Below are positions 1-7,919 of a DNA stretch of 17,437 nucleotides, one piece after another. The stretch is from Sulfuricella sp. (GTDB lineage Bacteria > Pseudomonadota > Gammaproteobacteria > Burkholderiales > Sulfuricellaceae). Each line of letters opens with the position of its first letter. Positions within the stretch are counted from its first letter, which is position 1. The notes under the pieces were generated by a model, which made no database searches, was not told the DNA's origin, and saw only the letters and a program-made list of their open reading frames with translations. The position numbers and the translations under genes are program-made. The stretch spans positions 1 through 17,437 of the forward strand of contig JAIOJM010000306.1 of assembly GCA_019911785.1 (NCBI GenBank). The letters run 5' to 3'.

Positions 1-64
1 CTCGTTTCAGCAAGGCAATTAGAACTTGAGCACGCAGGTCTTTCTGTCATAGTGGTGTTTTGCA

Positions 65-544
65 TCACACCCAGCCCCGCCGCTCGATTTCGGCAATCAT
101 TTTGCTGGCTGTAGCTATGAGTGCTGGCACAAAAGAATGGCCGGTTTGCAGGGCGCTGCTGAGTACAACTGGGTCTTCAACGTATTCATGAACCATCTGG
201 TTTCTGAGGTTACGCATGGTCATCCATTCGTCAGCAGACTTGAGCAGTCCCAAGCGTTCGGCGCGGTCAAGGTTGTCGATGGCGGCGGATGGTTTCTCAC
301 CCAAGGCGGCCAGGAGCAACGGCAACAGTTTGTCACCCACGGTGTCTTGCAGGCGGCCAAACCTGCCCACAAAGGCTTCCACCCTCTCTGCCAGGTCGGG
401 GTCTTCTTCGAGCCGGGTTGCTTGCTCCAGGGTAAACAAGCCTCCAAACAGGCGCCGGTCCGTGGTGGTGAGGTGTTTGCATTCTTTGCGTACGACACGG
501 GCTAAAAATTGCAGGCGCAGTGCGATTTTCGGTTCCACTGTCAT
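65..544 (-). CDS. HEPN-domain toxin of a MNT/HEPN module
   Basis: A 159-residue, mostly helical protein. It carries the HEPN RNase signature R-x4-H at residues 114-119 (R114, H119; local sequence RNLRNQMVHEY). In HEPN toxins this pair forms the RNA-cleaving site at a dimer interface. Its start codon overlaps the stop of the upstream nucleotidyltransferase gene as ATGA, the usual coupled order of MNT/HEPN toxin-antitoxin systems, in which the MNT partner neutralises HEPN by modifying it with nucleotides. The length is typical of the family. The target RNA cannot be read from sequence. The 64 bases after its stop, up to the window edge, show nothing recognisable. Confidence 0.8.
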   Translation of the reverse strand: MTVEPKIALRLQFLARVVRKECKHLTTTDRRLFGGLFTLEQATRLEEDPDLAERVEAFVGRFGRLQDTVGDKLLPLLLAALGEKPSAAIDNLDRAERLGLLKSADEWMTMRNLRNQMVHEYVEDPVVLSSALQTGHSFVPALIATASKMIAEIERRGWV

Positions 545-840
545 AGCAATTTCCCTTCCTTGAATGCCATGTCGTGAATGGGCAGGCGCATCAGGTTGGG
601 TGCGCTGAGCAGTACGTCCACTTTGCGTCCTTGCATGGCGCGCGACACCAGAGCGGACATCTGCGCGGCCATGAGTGCGGGGTTTTCTACAGGTTCCGGC
701 AATTCAAGCATGAGGTCAATATCTCCGCCGTGTGCAGCGTCATCCAGCCTGGAGCCGAAAACTCGCACGCGGGATTGGCTTCCTGCCACTTGGCGAGCAA
801 GTTGGCGAATAATCTGGGTTTGGTAGTCAGTCAGGCGCAT
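541..840 (-). CDS. MNT-type minimal nucleotidyltransferase (antitoxin)
   Basis: A 99-residue protein with the polymerase-beta-fold signature: G29-S30 followed by D40-x-D42 (FGSRLDD...GGDIDL), and a likely third acidic residue, D75, in GRKVDVLL. This set binds metal and nucleotide triphosphate. The protein is small, as expected for MNT proteins paired with HEPN partners, and the HEPN start overlaps this stop by 4 nt. In characterised pairs the enzyme adds AMP units to a tyrosine near the HEPN active site. Here Y121 lies two residues after the HEPN histidine, which fits that model. A weak GGGAAG lies about 10 nt before the ATG. The upstream stretch is AT-rich and probably holds the promoter. 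Confidence 0.8.
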   Translation of the reverse strand: MRLTDYQTQIIRQLARQVAGSQSRVRVFGSRLDDAAHGGDIDLMLELPEPVENPALMAAQMSALVSRAMQGRKVDVLLSAPNLMRLPIHDMAFKEGKLL

Positions 841-1024
841 GCTTTTTGAGCTTCCCTGGAAATTTAGAAAAGCGATCGGAAATAATTAAATAATAGGAGT
901 TACATCCCATTTTTTCATTCGATCTTCGACCACCTTTGTCTTGAACCATTGATAGATATTTGATGCTCATGGACAATCCGGCTTCACGATGAACAGTTTC
1001 GCATTTCTCACTGGCAGATGTCAC
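827..1024 (-). CDS. Possible small ORF between wzm and the MNT gene, unrecognised
   Basis: An open frame of about 65 codons begins at a GTG directly behind a purine-rich GAGGAAAG and ends 14 nt inside the MNT gene. Starting at an ATG at 1057 would give 76 residues. The product is charged and has no membrane segment or motif I recognise. In a normal Wzm operon the ATPase gene would follow at this point, but no Walker A or any other ATPase feature is present. The frame may be chance, or the remnant of a deleted gene. Low base-composition contrast and the poor RBS spacing argue for caution. Confidence 0.15.
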   Translation of the reverse strand: MTSASEKCETVHREAGLSMSIKYLSMVQDKGGRRSNEKMGCNSYYLIISDRFSKFPGKLKKHAPD

Positions 1025-1067
1025 CCTTTCCTCATGATTTGATGCCGTGACGTGCACTCAGTCTCAC

Positions 1068-1877
1068 TTACAGCGCATCGGCGAATTCTTCGCGGCTGTG
1101 CTGAAAGAAGGCGTAGCCTAGAATGGCAGTTGCCAAACCGATGGCCAGCGCGGTAACCCAGGGAGCCCACGGAATCGACGCTCCCAAGGCGGCAGCCCGA
1201 CCGGCCTCTATCACCGCGCCGAGCGGATTGTGCAAATAGATGGGGCGTAGCACTTCCGGCACTGCGCTCACCGGGTAGAACACCGGCGACAGAAACATCA
1301 GCATCTGCACGAACAGCGGGACGATCTGGGTCATGTCCTTGATGAACACCCCCCAGGCGGCGAGAAACCAGGAAAAACCCAGGGCGAGCAGCAGGATGGG
1401 GATAAGCAGTAACGGGAAAAGCAGTACCTGCACGTGCAGATTGCCCGTCCAGGCCAGTGCCGCCAGCAGAATGAGGAAATTGAATACGCCATGTACCAGC
1501 CCTGCGCCGAGGGGAACCAGGGGCAGGATTTCCACCGGAAAGATGATTTTTTTCACGAAGCTGGGGTAGCCGCGCACCGCCGAGGGCGAGCGGGATACGG
1601 CTTCGGCAAAGATGTTGAACACGATCAGGCCGCTGTACAGGATCAGCCAGAAAGGCAGCCCCTCCTGCTGCTGGGGCCAGCGCGCCTGGAAGATATGACC
1701 GAAAACGAAGGCAAAAATACCCAGCATCAGCAGCGGGCTGAGGAAAATCCACAGCACGCCGAACATCGCGCCCCGGTAGCGCAGCAGCACATCGCGCTTG
1801 ATGAGCTGGCCGAGCAGGTAGCGGTGGCGCCAGATATCGGCAACGATGCGCAGGGGATTTAAAATCATTGTGCTCAT
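1068..1877 (-). CDS. ABC-2 type polysaccharide export permease (Wzm/KpsM/TagG family)
   Basis: A 269-residue inner-membrane protein with about six hydrophobic segments. It has an amphipathic N-terminal helix leading into [16 protein letters not shown], the characteristic entry to the ABC-2 membrane domain, and [12 protein letters not shown] in the later loop, also typical of O-antigen, capsule and teichoic-acid exporters. The start at 1877 is chosen because its ATG overlaps the cysC stop as ATGA. An upstream in-frame start would lie deep inside cysC. Such permeases work with a Wzt/KpsT ATPase that is normally the next gene. Here the next 230 bp hold none. Glycan genes are also absent from the window, so the substrate is unknown. 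Confidence 0.85.
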   Translation of the reverse strand: MSTMILNPLRIVADIWRHRYLLGQLIKRDVLLRYRGAMFGVLWIFLSPLLMLGIFAFVFGHIFQARWPQQQEGLPFWLILYSGLIVFNIFAEAVSRSPSAVRGYPSFVKKIIFPVEILPLVPLGAGLVHGVFNFLILLAALAWTGNLHVQVLLFPLLLIPILLLALGFSWFLAAWGVFIKDMTQIVPLFVQMLMFLSPVFYPVSAVPEVLRPIYLHNPLGAVIEAGRAAALGASIPWAPWVTALAIGLATAILGYAFFQHSREEFADAL

Positions 1878-2488
1878 TTCGGCCTGGGAATCACTCCGCG
1901 ACCCTGCAGGTAGCCGATGACCTGATCCACACATTGATCCAGCGGCATGCTGCCCGTATCGATGGCCAGTTCCGGATTTTCCGGTTCTTCATAGGGGGAG
2001 GAGATGCCGGTGAAATCGCGGATCTCGCCGGCACGGGCCCGGCGGTACATCCCTTTCACGTCCCTCTGCTCACAGACCTCAATCGGACAGCGGCAGTAGA
2101 CTTCGATGAAATCGCCGGGAACCGTCAGATTGCGAACTTTGAGTCGATCCGCTCGGAAGGGCGAGATGAAGGCGGTCAGCGCAACCACGCCCGCTTCGAC
2201 AAACAGTTTGGCCATCTCGCCGATACGGCGGATATTTTCCCTGCGATCCTCCTCGGAAAAATCCAGATCCCCACACAGACCGTGACGAACATTATCGCCG
2301 TCGAAAACAAAGGTTCGGCAACTCATCTGGTGCAGCCTCTCTTCAACCGCGTGTGCCAATGTCGACTTGCCGGCACCGGAAAGCCCAGTAAACCAGATGA
2401 TCACACTTTTGTGGCCGTTGAGCTGTTCTCTGCGAGCGCGCGTTACCGTGGCATGGTGCCAGACGGTATCGGAGCTTTTATTATTCAT
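1874..2488 (-). CDS. cysC: Adenylylsulfate (APS) kinase
   Basis: A 204-residue cytoplasmic kinase that phosphorylates APS to PAPS with ATP. Visible features are the P-loop GLSGAGKST at residues 35-43, the APS-binding [10 protein letters not shown] at 62-71, and FISPFRADR around 107-115, whose serine matches the conserved phosphoserine position of the family. The length is normal for a stand-alone CysC. The ATG at 2488 is chosen over longer frames because it overlaps the end of the permease gene by 8 nt and the N-terminus then matches the family. The stop overlaps the next gene by 4 nt. No cysD, cysN or cysH is nearby, so the PAPS may serve sulfate transfer to an exported glycan. That role is inferred from the adjacent exporter. 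Confidence 0.92.
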   Translation of the reverse strand: MNNKSSDTVWHHATVTRARREQLNGHKSVIIWFTGLSGAGKSTLAHAVEERLHQMSCRTFVFDGDNVRHGLCGDLDFSEEDRRENIRRIGEMAKLFVEAGVVALTAFISPFRADRLKVRNLTVPGDFIEVYCRCPIEVCEQRDVKGMYRRARAGEIRDFTGISSPYEEPENPELAIDTGSMPLDQCVDQVIGYLQGRGVIPRPK

Positions 2489-3704
2489 AGCGCAACGCCT
2501 CCACCGGCTTGAGCATCGCTGCCCTGCGCGCCGGGTAATAGCCGAAAAATACGCCGATCGCGGCAGAAAAGGCAAACGACAGCAGGATCGACCACACTGT
2601 CACCACCACGACCATTTCTGCCATCGAACTGACCAGCCAGGCACCACCAACGCCGAAGAGCACGCCAACCAGCCCGCCGACGATGCAGATAATCAGCGCT
2701 TCGAGCAGAAATTGCAGCAGGATGTCGCGGCGGCGCGCGCCGATCGCCATGCGGATGCCGATTTCCCGGGTGCGCTCGGTGACCGATACCAGCATGATGT
2801 TCATGATGCCGATCCCGCCCACCAGCAGGGAAATGGAGGCGATGGCGCCGAGCATGAAGGACATGGCCTGCGCCGATCCGGCGGCGGATTGCGCCACCGA
2901 GGTCAGGTTGCGGATTGTGAAGTCGTTTTCCGCATCTTCGGCCAGGCGATGGCGCTGGCGCAGCAATTGGGTCATTTCACGCTCCGCTTCACCCATCGTT
3001 TCGGCCGATCGCGCCTGAACCATGATATAGCGCACCGTGCCCGGGAACTGGTTGCCGAAAAGCTTGCGCTGGGCGGTGGTGACCGGCACCACGGCGGTGT
3101 CGTCCTGATCCCGTCCGTCCAGGCTCTGCCCCTTTGCCGAGAGCAGGCCAACGACCAGGAACGGCATGTTCTTGATGCGGATGATCTTGCCGGTGGGGTC
3201 TTCCTCGCCGAACAGGTTTTTTGCCACCGTCTGGCCGAGCAGGACCACCCGGGTCGCGCCGCGCACATCGCTTTCCTCGAAGGGATGCCCGGAGTCCAGG
3301 CTCCAGTTGCGCACTGTAAAGTAATCCGGCGTGGAGCCGGTGACGATGGTGCTCCAGTTGTTTGAACCATAGGCCAGTTGGGCGTTGCCCGGATACGAGG
3401 GGGAAACCGCCTTGACCGACGGGACTTGAGCGAGCGCCTGCGCGTCGGAGACGGTCAGGGTAGGCACGCTGCCCGCGCCGAAGCGCAGCCCGCCTGAAGT
3501 GCTGGCGCCGGACAGGACGATGAACAGGTGGCTGCCCATCGAGGCGATGGACTGGTTGACGGTGTACTGCGCGCCTTGGCCGACGGCGAGCATCAGCACC
3601 ACCGCCGCCACACCGATCACCATGCCGAGCATGGTCAGCGCGGTGCGCATGCCGTTCATCGCCATGGCGCGCCAGGCTTCGGCGAATATCGCAAGAATTT
3701 TCAT
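2481..3704 (-). CDS. macB: MacB-type ABC efflux permease subunit (FtsX/MacB fold)
   Basis: A 407-residue inner-membrane protein. It has a first transmembrane segment near residues 20-42, a large periplasmic MacB_PCD domain, and a C-terminal FtsX block of three membrane helices containing the conserved cytoplasmic loop [18 protein letters not shown]. It ends with the usual [17 protein letters not shown] tail. With the separately encoded ATPase and the MacA-like adaptor it would form a tripartite pump handing substrate to an outer-membrane channel, which is not encoded here. The start at MKILAIF is chosen because the extra nine residues of the longer frame are read from cassette repeat DNA. The SD is weak. 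A 470-bp cassette separates this gene from its ATPase partner. Confidence 0.9.
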   Translation of the reverse strand: MKILAIFAEAWRAMAMNGMRTALTMLGMVIGVAAVVLMLAVGQGAQYTVNQSIASMGSHLFIVLSGASTSGGLRFGAGSVPTLTVSDAQALAQVPSVKAVSPSYPGNAQLAYGSNNWSTIVTGSTPDYFTVRNWSLDSGHPFEESDVRGATRVVLLGQTVAKNLFGEEDPTGKIIRIKNMPFLVVGLLSAKGQSLDGRDQDDTAVVPVTTAQRKLFGNQFPGTVRYIMVQARSAETMGEAEREMTQLLRQRHRLAEDAENDFTIRNLTSVAQSAAGSAQAMSFMLGAIASISLLVGGIGIMNIMLVSVTERTREIGIRMAIGARRRDILLQFLLEALIICIVGGLVGVLFGVGGAWLVSSMAEMVVVVTVWSILLSFAFSAAIGVFFGYYPARRAAMLKPVEALRYE

Positions 3705-3714
3705 GACAAAAAGA

Positions 3715-3757
3715 TTAACCACGAATAACACGAATGTTCACGAATCTGCACGAATAC
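3715..3757. repeat. Left inverted repeat of the GxxExxY cassette
   Basis: Four CACGAAT cores start at 3720, 3729, 3739 and 3749. It lies between the GxxExxY stop and the macB permease start, and contributes the dubious extra N-terminal codons of the longer permease frame. Confidence 0.85.
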
Positions 3758-3771
3758 ATCAATACAGGAAA

Positions 3772-4155
3772 TCATAGAACGACCCGCTGGTATTCCAAAC
3801 GAGGGTTGGCAAAGTTAAAAACCATAGCCAAATTCAGGCCGGTTGCCTTGAGATAATTAAGTGCCTGGGCCTTATGGGAATCAGATATTTCACTTACCGT
3901 TTTGAGTTCCAGAATAATCTTGTTCTCGACCAGAATATCAGCGTAATAAGTGCCGATGGATTCGCCGTCAAACAATACAGTAATCGGAGCCCGCTGCACC
4001 GCATCGATTCCCGCTTTGTGAAGCAGCACCATCAATGCATTCTCATACACTTTTTCCAAAAACCCATTTCCCAGCCTGGTATGAACCTGCATGGCCAAAC
4101 CCACGATTTGGTAAGCTAATTCTTGATGAAGTATTTTCGTCGGATTCGTGTTCAT
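3772..4155 (-). CDS. GxxExxY protein (PD-(D/E)XK nuclease-fold family)
   Basis: A 127-residue protein with the family-defining G31-F-L-E34-K-V-Y37 motif, preceded by the helix AYQIVGLAMQVHTRLG. It also has Y-Y-A-D73-I-L-V followed by I-L-E83-L-K85. D73 and E83-x-K85, with E34, match a PD-(D/E)XK nuclease core, as in the Pfam family called PDDEXK_3. Biochemical function is not established as far as I know. It is full length. Its ATG and first codons (MNTNP) come from the flanking repeat, and the ATG overlaps the stop of the macB ATPase frame, so it is translated within the efflux operon. Its role in efflux is doubtful; it looks like a passenger of the inverted-repeat cassette. Confidence 0.85.
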   Translation of the reverse strand: MNTNPTKILHQELAYQIVGLAMQVHTRLGNGFLEKVYENALMVLLHKAGIDAVQRAPITVLFDGESIGTYYADILVENKIILELKTVSEISDSHKAQALNYLKATGLNLAMVFNFANPRLEYQRVVL

Positions 4156-4184
4156 TCGTGTTCATTCGTGTCATTCGTGGTGAA
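4142..4184. repeat. Right inverted repeat of the GxxExxY cassette
   Basis: Four ATTCGTG cores (the reverse complement of CACGAAT) start at 4144, 4154, 4164 and 4173. The repeat encodes the last ten residues of the macB ATPase frame ([10 protein letters not shown]), its TGA stop, and the ATG and first codons of the GxxExxY gene. Confidence 0.85.
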
Positions 4185-4880
4185 TGAACTGACTTTTCCA
4201 TCATGCGCCACCCGCCCGTCCACGAAGCGCACCATCCGGTGAGCATAGCGGGCGATATCCAGCTCGTGGGTCACCAGGATGACGGTCATGCCCTGTTCGC
4301 GGTTGAGGCGGGTGAATATTTCCATGATCTCCTGGCCGGTGTGGGTGTCGAGGTTGCCGGTGGGCTCGTCCGCCAGGATCAGCGGCGGGCGGTTGATCAG
4401 CGCGCGGGCGATGGCGACGCGCTGCTGCTGGCCGCCGGAGAGCTGGTTGGGCAGCGATAGCGCGAACTTTTCCAGGCCGGTCTGGCGCAGCATTTCCAGG
4501 GCGCGTTCACGGCGTTCAGCCTGTCCCAGGCCGGCGTAAAGCAGCGGCAGCGCGACATTGTCGACAGCCGTGACGCGCTTGAGCAAATTGAAGCCCTGGA
4601 ACACGAAGCCGATCAGGCCGTTGCGCAGATTAGCGAGTTCGTCCGGATTCAGCTGCGCGACATCCCGGCCATTCAGGAAATAATGCCCGCTGGTTGGCGT
4701 ATCGAGACAGCCGAGGATGTTCATGAAAGTGGACTTGCCCGAACCGGAGGGCCCCATGATGGCGACGAATTCGCCGGGGGCGATGCTCAGGTTGACGTCA
4801 TGCAGCACCGGGGCGGTGCGGCCGCCGGCGATTTCATACTGCTTGTGCAGGCCTTCGACGCGGATCAGGGAATCGGCCAT
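4152..4880 (-). CDS. MacB/LolD-type ABC transporter ATPase
   Basis: A 242-residue cytoplasmic ATPase of the MacB/LolD class. It shows Walker [10 protein letters not shown] (43-51), a Q-loop at Q95 (FVFQGFNLL), signature LSGGQ (147-151), Walker B LILADEP (167-173) and switch H205 (VTHELDIA). It energises the separate MacB-like permease for mechanotransmission-type export. The start ATG overlaps the adaptor stop by 1 nt (TAATG). Odd: residues 233-242 are read from the inverted repeat of the inserted cassette, so the native C-terminus and stop have been replaced. The catalytic core ends well before this, at the usual DGRVAHDG region, so the enzyme is probably still active. Confidence 0.93.
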   Translation of the reverse strand: MADSLIRVEGLHKQYEIAGGRTAPVLHDVNLSIAPGEFVAIMGPSGSGKSTFMNILGCLDTPTSGHYFLNGRDVAQLNPDELANLRNGLIGFVFQGFNLLKRVTAVDNVALPLLYAGLGQAERRERALEMLRQTGLEKFALSLPNQLSGGQQQRVAIARALINRPPLILADEPTGNLDTHTGQEIMEIFTRLNREQGMTVILVTHELDIARYAHRMVRFVDGRVAHDGKVSSFTTNDTNEHE

Positions 4881-6046
4881 TACATCATCCTGAGGCCAAA
4901 GCCGGTACCTTTGCCTTTCTTGGTATCGATCTCTCTGACTACCAGCGACTCCCCGGGCTTGAGTTCATCCCCCAGCACTTCGGTGTAGGTGCCGTCGGAG
5001 ATGCCGGCCTTGATCCTCACCGGCTTCGGCTCCCCGCGCTCGAGCCGGTAAACGGTAGCGCCGCCGCGCCCTTTTTCTTTCCTGTTGTTGTTCTTGCCGG
5101 CGGTCTCGCCGCCTTCTTCCTTCAGCGGCTTGAAGCGCAGCGCCGCATTCGGCACGCGCAGCACGTTTTCGTGGCGGCTAACGATGATCTGGACGTGGGC
5201 GGTCATGCCCGGCAACAGCACTTCATCCGGGTTGTCCACCGCCACCACCACATTGTAGGTCACTACGTTCTGCTGCACGGTGGGGTTCAGCCTGACCTGC
5301 TTGACGCGGCCTTCGAACTGCCGGTCGGCAAAGGCGTCGACGCTAAAGCGCACCGGCAGGCCGATCGTGAGATTGCCGATATCCGCCTCGGCCACGCTGG
5401 TTTCGATCTGCATCTGCTTGAGATCGCCGGCGATCTGGAACAACGTCGGCGTCTGGAAGCTGGCCGCGACCGTCTGGCCCACATCGATATTGCGCGCCAC
5501 CACCACACCGGAAATCGGCGAACGGATTACGGAATAGTTCAGGTTGGTGCGGGAGCGTGTCAGCTGGGCTTGCGCCAGCTTGATCTGCGCCAGGGCGGAA
5601 TCCAGTTGCTGCCTGGCCTGATCGACAGCATCCTGGGAAATGAAGCCCTTCTGCTTCAAGGAACGCGCTCGCTCCTCCTTGGCTCGCATCAGAACGAGAT
5701 TGGCCTCGGCATTGGCGACGTTGGCCTGGTCCTGCCTGAGCTGGGCTTCGAACAGGGCGGGATCGAGTTCCGCCAGAATCTGCCCTTCCTTCACCCGGCT
5801 GTTGAAATCCGCATTGAGGCGCTTCAGCGTACCAGACACCTGGGTGCCCACGTTCACCAGCACCACCGGGCTCAGGGTGCCATTGGCCGAGATGGTCTGG
5901 ACGATATCGCCGCGGTCAACCGCCTGGGTTTTGAACTTTTCCTGGGAGGGGCTGGCGCTCCGGGTCTTCCAGTAATAGGCGCCGCCGGCAGCGACGATGA
6001 GCGCGAGAATAACCAGCGGGATTCGGATGGAACGGGTTGAGGGCAT
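4880..6046 (-). CDS. macA: MacA-like periplasmic adaptor (HlyD/RND membrane-fusion family)
   Basis: A 388-residue adaptor. It has one N-terminal membrane anchor (about residues 7-26, IPLVILALIVAAGGAYYW), then a biotinyl-lipoyl-like half (TISANGTLSPVVLVNVGTQV), a long alpha-hairpin rich in Q, A and R (about 100-165), the second lipoyl half (VIRSPISGVVVARNIDVGQT) and beta-barrel and membrane-proximal domains. It would bridge the MacB permease to an outer-membrane channel. The ATG at 6046 is preferred; a TTG at 6061 would add five residues. A basic, low-complexity insert (GKNNNRKEKGRGG) sits in the membrane-proximal domain. It follows soxB after 54 bp with no terminator that I can see, so readthrough from sox is possible. 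Confidence 0.92.
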   Translation of the reverse strand: MPSTRSIRIPLVILALIVAAGGAYYWKTRSASPSQEKFKTQAVDRGDIVQTISANGTLSPVVLVNVGTQVSGTLKRLNADFNSRVKEGQILAELDPALFEAQLRQDQANVANAEANLVLMRAKEERARSLKQKGFISQDAVDQARQQLDSALAQIKLAQAQLTRSRTNLNYSVIRSPISGVVVARNIDVGQTVAASFQTPTLFQIAGDLKQMQIETSVAEADIGNLTIGLPVRFSVDAFADRQFEGRVKQVRLNPTVQQNVVTYNVVVAVDNPDEVLLPGMTAHVQIIVSRHENVLRVPNAALRFKPLKEEGGETAGKNNNRKEKGRGGATVYRLERGEPKPVRIKAGISDGTYTEVLGDELKPGESLVVREIDTKKGKGTGFGLRMM

Positions 6047-6100
6047 AGGCGTCTTCGGCAAAGAAAAAATTATAGCAGTTGCCCGCCTATCTTACCCTAT

Positions 6101-7816
6101 TCAAGCGATGCCGGCATTGCCCTCCACCCCGATCAGCCTGGGCAGATTGAGCTTGCGCGGCGTGATCACCTTCTTGTCGCGCAAGTAGCTCGCCACCACA
6201 TCCCATACCGGCTCGCCGCTGGCGCCCTCCGCCACTGGCGCCCAGCCTGCCACCTTGTATTTCTTGTTGGGATCGAGCGGCTTGCCCTTCAGAACCATGT
6301 TGTTGATGCGCTTGCCGAAGCCCTGGCGCAAATCGCAGGTATAGCTGATGCCGCCGACGCGCACCATGTCGCCGCCCTGCTGCTTGTAGGGATCGGCATT
6401 GAACAGGTTGTCACAGACGTCTTCCATAACGGACTTGATCGTTTCACCGGTCATTTCGGTCAGCGTGGTATAGGGATAGGTGATGGCGGTCTGGTCCATC
6501 AGATTTTCCATGGTGATGGTGTCGCCCGGCAACAGCGAAGTGCCCCAGCGGAAGCCGGGAGAGAAGGCCGCGTCCGCTCCTTTCACTTCCATCAGGGCAT
6601 CCAGAATCAATTGATCGAAGGTGCCGTTGAAGTTGCCGCGGCGGTACAGCGTCCCCTCGGTGACGGCCAGCTTTTCCGCCAGCTTGGCTTCGTAGGGCGC
6701 GCGAACCTTCTTGATCAGGGCTGCCATGTTTGCATCCGGCTTAATCAGGTTAGCGAACACCGGCAGCAGCTTGTATTTGAAGCCGGCCACCTTGCCGTTC
6801 CTGACGTCGAAATCCAGCACGCCAAGAAACTTGCCATTGGAACCGGCGTTGGTCACCAGGGTTTGTCCCCTGGCATTCTTGACGATGGACGGAGCAGGCA
6901 TGCCGTCGTGGGTATGGCCGCCGAGGATGGCATCGATACCGGTGACACGGCTGGCCATTTTGAGGTCCACATCCATGCCGTTGTGGGACAGCACCACCAC
7001 GACCTGGGCGCCCTTGGCGCGAGCCTCATCCACCATCTTCTGCATATTGTCGTCCTGGATGCCGAAGCTCCAGTCCGGGGTCATGTAACGCGGGTTGGCG
7101 ATCGGCGTGTAGGGGAAGGCCTGGCCGATGATCGCCACCGGGATGCCGTTCATGCGCTTGATGACATAAGGCTGGAACACCTGGTCACCGAAATCGTTGG
7201 TCTTGATGTTCTGCGCCAGAAAATCCACCTTGCCCTTGAAATCGTTGTCCACGATCTGCTTGACGCGCTCCGCGCCCAGAGTGAATTCCCAATGGCCGGT
7301 CATGATGTCCACACCGAGCAGTTTGCAGGCATCCACCATGTCCTGGCCATTGGTCCACAGCGCGGTGGCGGAACCCTGCCAGGTATCGCCGCCATCCAGC
7401 AGCAAGGCCCCCGGACGGTTGGCGCGAACCTTCTTCACCAGCCCGGCGAGGTGGGCGAAGCCGCCGACCTTGCCGTAGGTGCGGGCGGCCTTTTCGAAAT
7501 CGAGGGAAGTGAAAGCATGCGCCTCGACCGTGCCGGGCCGGATGCCGAATGCCTTGAGCAGTTTCTCGCCCACCAGGTGCGGCGGCTTGTTGAGGCTGGT
7601 GCCCAGGCCGATATTCACGTTGGGTTCACGGAAATAAATCGGCATCAACTGAGCATGGCAATCGGTGATGTGCAGCAATGAGACATTGCCGTATGCGGGC
7701 AAATCGTAGAAGCTTCCTGCGTGACTGGCAGACAGGGCCTGCCGGCTGTTCAGCGCGAAGCCGGATGCGGCGGCCACTGCCAGGATCTGCAGAAATTCGC
7801 GGCGGTTCATGGACAT
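6101..7816 (-). CDS. soxB: SoxB sulfate thiohydrolase
   Basis: A 571-residue periplasmic hydrolase that releases sulfate from the S-sulfonate carried on the SoxY cysteine, using a dinuclear manganese site. Metal and catalytic motifs are H-I-T-D52-C-H54, GGD144TW, the SoxB-specific GHWE (174-177, in place of the GNHE of 5'-nucleotidases), SH278NG and GGH301TH303. The N-terminus has a twin-arginine signal (NRREFLQ, residues 4-10, then AVAAASGFA), consistent with folded export. Length is typical. The start ATG at 7816 has GGAG 6 nt upstream. It is the last sox gene, separated from soxA by a 103-bp spacer with a stable inverted repeat. Confidence 0.97.
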   Translation of the reverse strand: MSMNRREFLQILAVAAASGFALNSRQALSASHAGSFYDLPAYGNVSLLHITDCHAQLMPIYFREPNVNIGLGTSLNKPPHLVGEKLLKAFGIRPGTVEAHAFTSLDFEKAARTYGKVGGFAHLAGLVKKVRANRPGALLLDGGDTWQGSATALWTNGQDMVDACKLLGVDIMTGHWEFTLGAERVKQIVDNDFKGKVDFLAQNIKTNDFGDQVFQPYVIKRMNGIPVAIIGQAFPYTPIANPRYMTPDWSFGIQDDNMQKMVDEARAKGAQVVVVLSHNGMDVDLKMASRVTGIDAILGGHTHDGMPAPSIVKNARGQTLVTNAGSNGKFLGVLDFDVRNGKVAGFKYKLLPVFANLIKPDANMAALIKKVRAPYEAKLAEKLAVTEGTLYRRGNFNGTFDQLILDALMEVKGADAAFSPGFRWGTSLLPGDTITMENLMDQTAITYPYTTLTEMTGETIKSVMEDVCDNLFNADPYKQQGGDMVRVGGISYTCDLRQGFGKRINNMVLKGKPLDPNKKYKVAGWAPVAEGASGEPVWDVVASYLRDKKVITPRKLNLPRLIGVEGNAGIA

Positions 7817-7850
7817 GGAAACTCCAAATCAGGAAAGAGGCACGAGGCGA

Positions 7851-7899
7851 GGGGCAGGAGGAAAACGCGAAGCGACAATCGCCTCCAGCCTCCAGCCCC
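7851..7899. repeat. Inverted repeat in the soxA-soxB spacer
   Basis: GGGGCAGGAGG at 7851-7861 pairs with CCTCCAGCCCC at 7889-7899 (10 of 11 positions) around a 27-nt loop. A second CCTCCAG copy lies at the loop edge. There is no U-tract after it on the sox strand, so a transcript-processing or stability hairpin is more likely than a terminator. Confidence 0.5.
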
Positions 7900-7919
7900 G
7901 CGCCCCTGGCCCGAGTGGC

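Larger units (their letters stand above)
3715..4184. mobile_element. Putative GxxExxY cassette bounded by 43-bp inverted repeats
   Basis: The left end (3715-3757) and the reverse complement of the right end (4142-4184) match at 35 of 43 positions. Each end holds four CACGAAT cores spaced 9, 10 and 10 bp counted from the outside, so the ends mirror each other exactly. The only gene inside encodes a GxxExxY protein. The block interrupts the macB ATPase-permease pair, which are normally adjacent. No clear target-site duplication is visible and no transposase is encoded. Calling it a mobile cassette is inference from the mirrored ends, the single gene and the position. Confidence 0.6.

Noticed and set aside
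3715..4184. Reading the CACGAAT arrays as a CRISPR or a plasmid iteron origin
   Set aside because: Only four short cores occur per side, in opposite orientations around a gene, with no replication gene. Mirrored inverted repeats describe them better.
5171..6040. A 289-codon plus-strand frame opposite macA
   Set aside because: It is antisense to a clear HlyD-family gene and its composition (H, G, D and L rich) has no recognisable domain.
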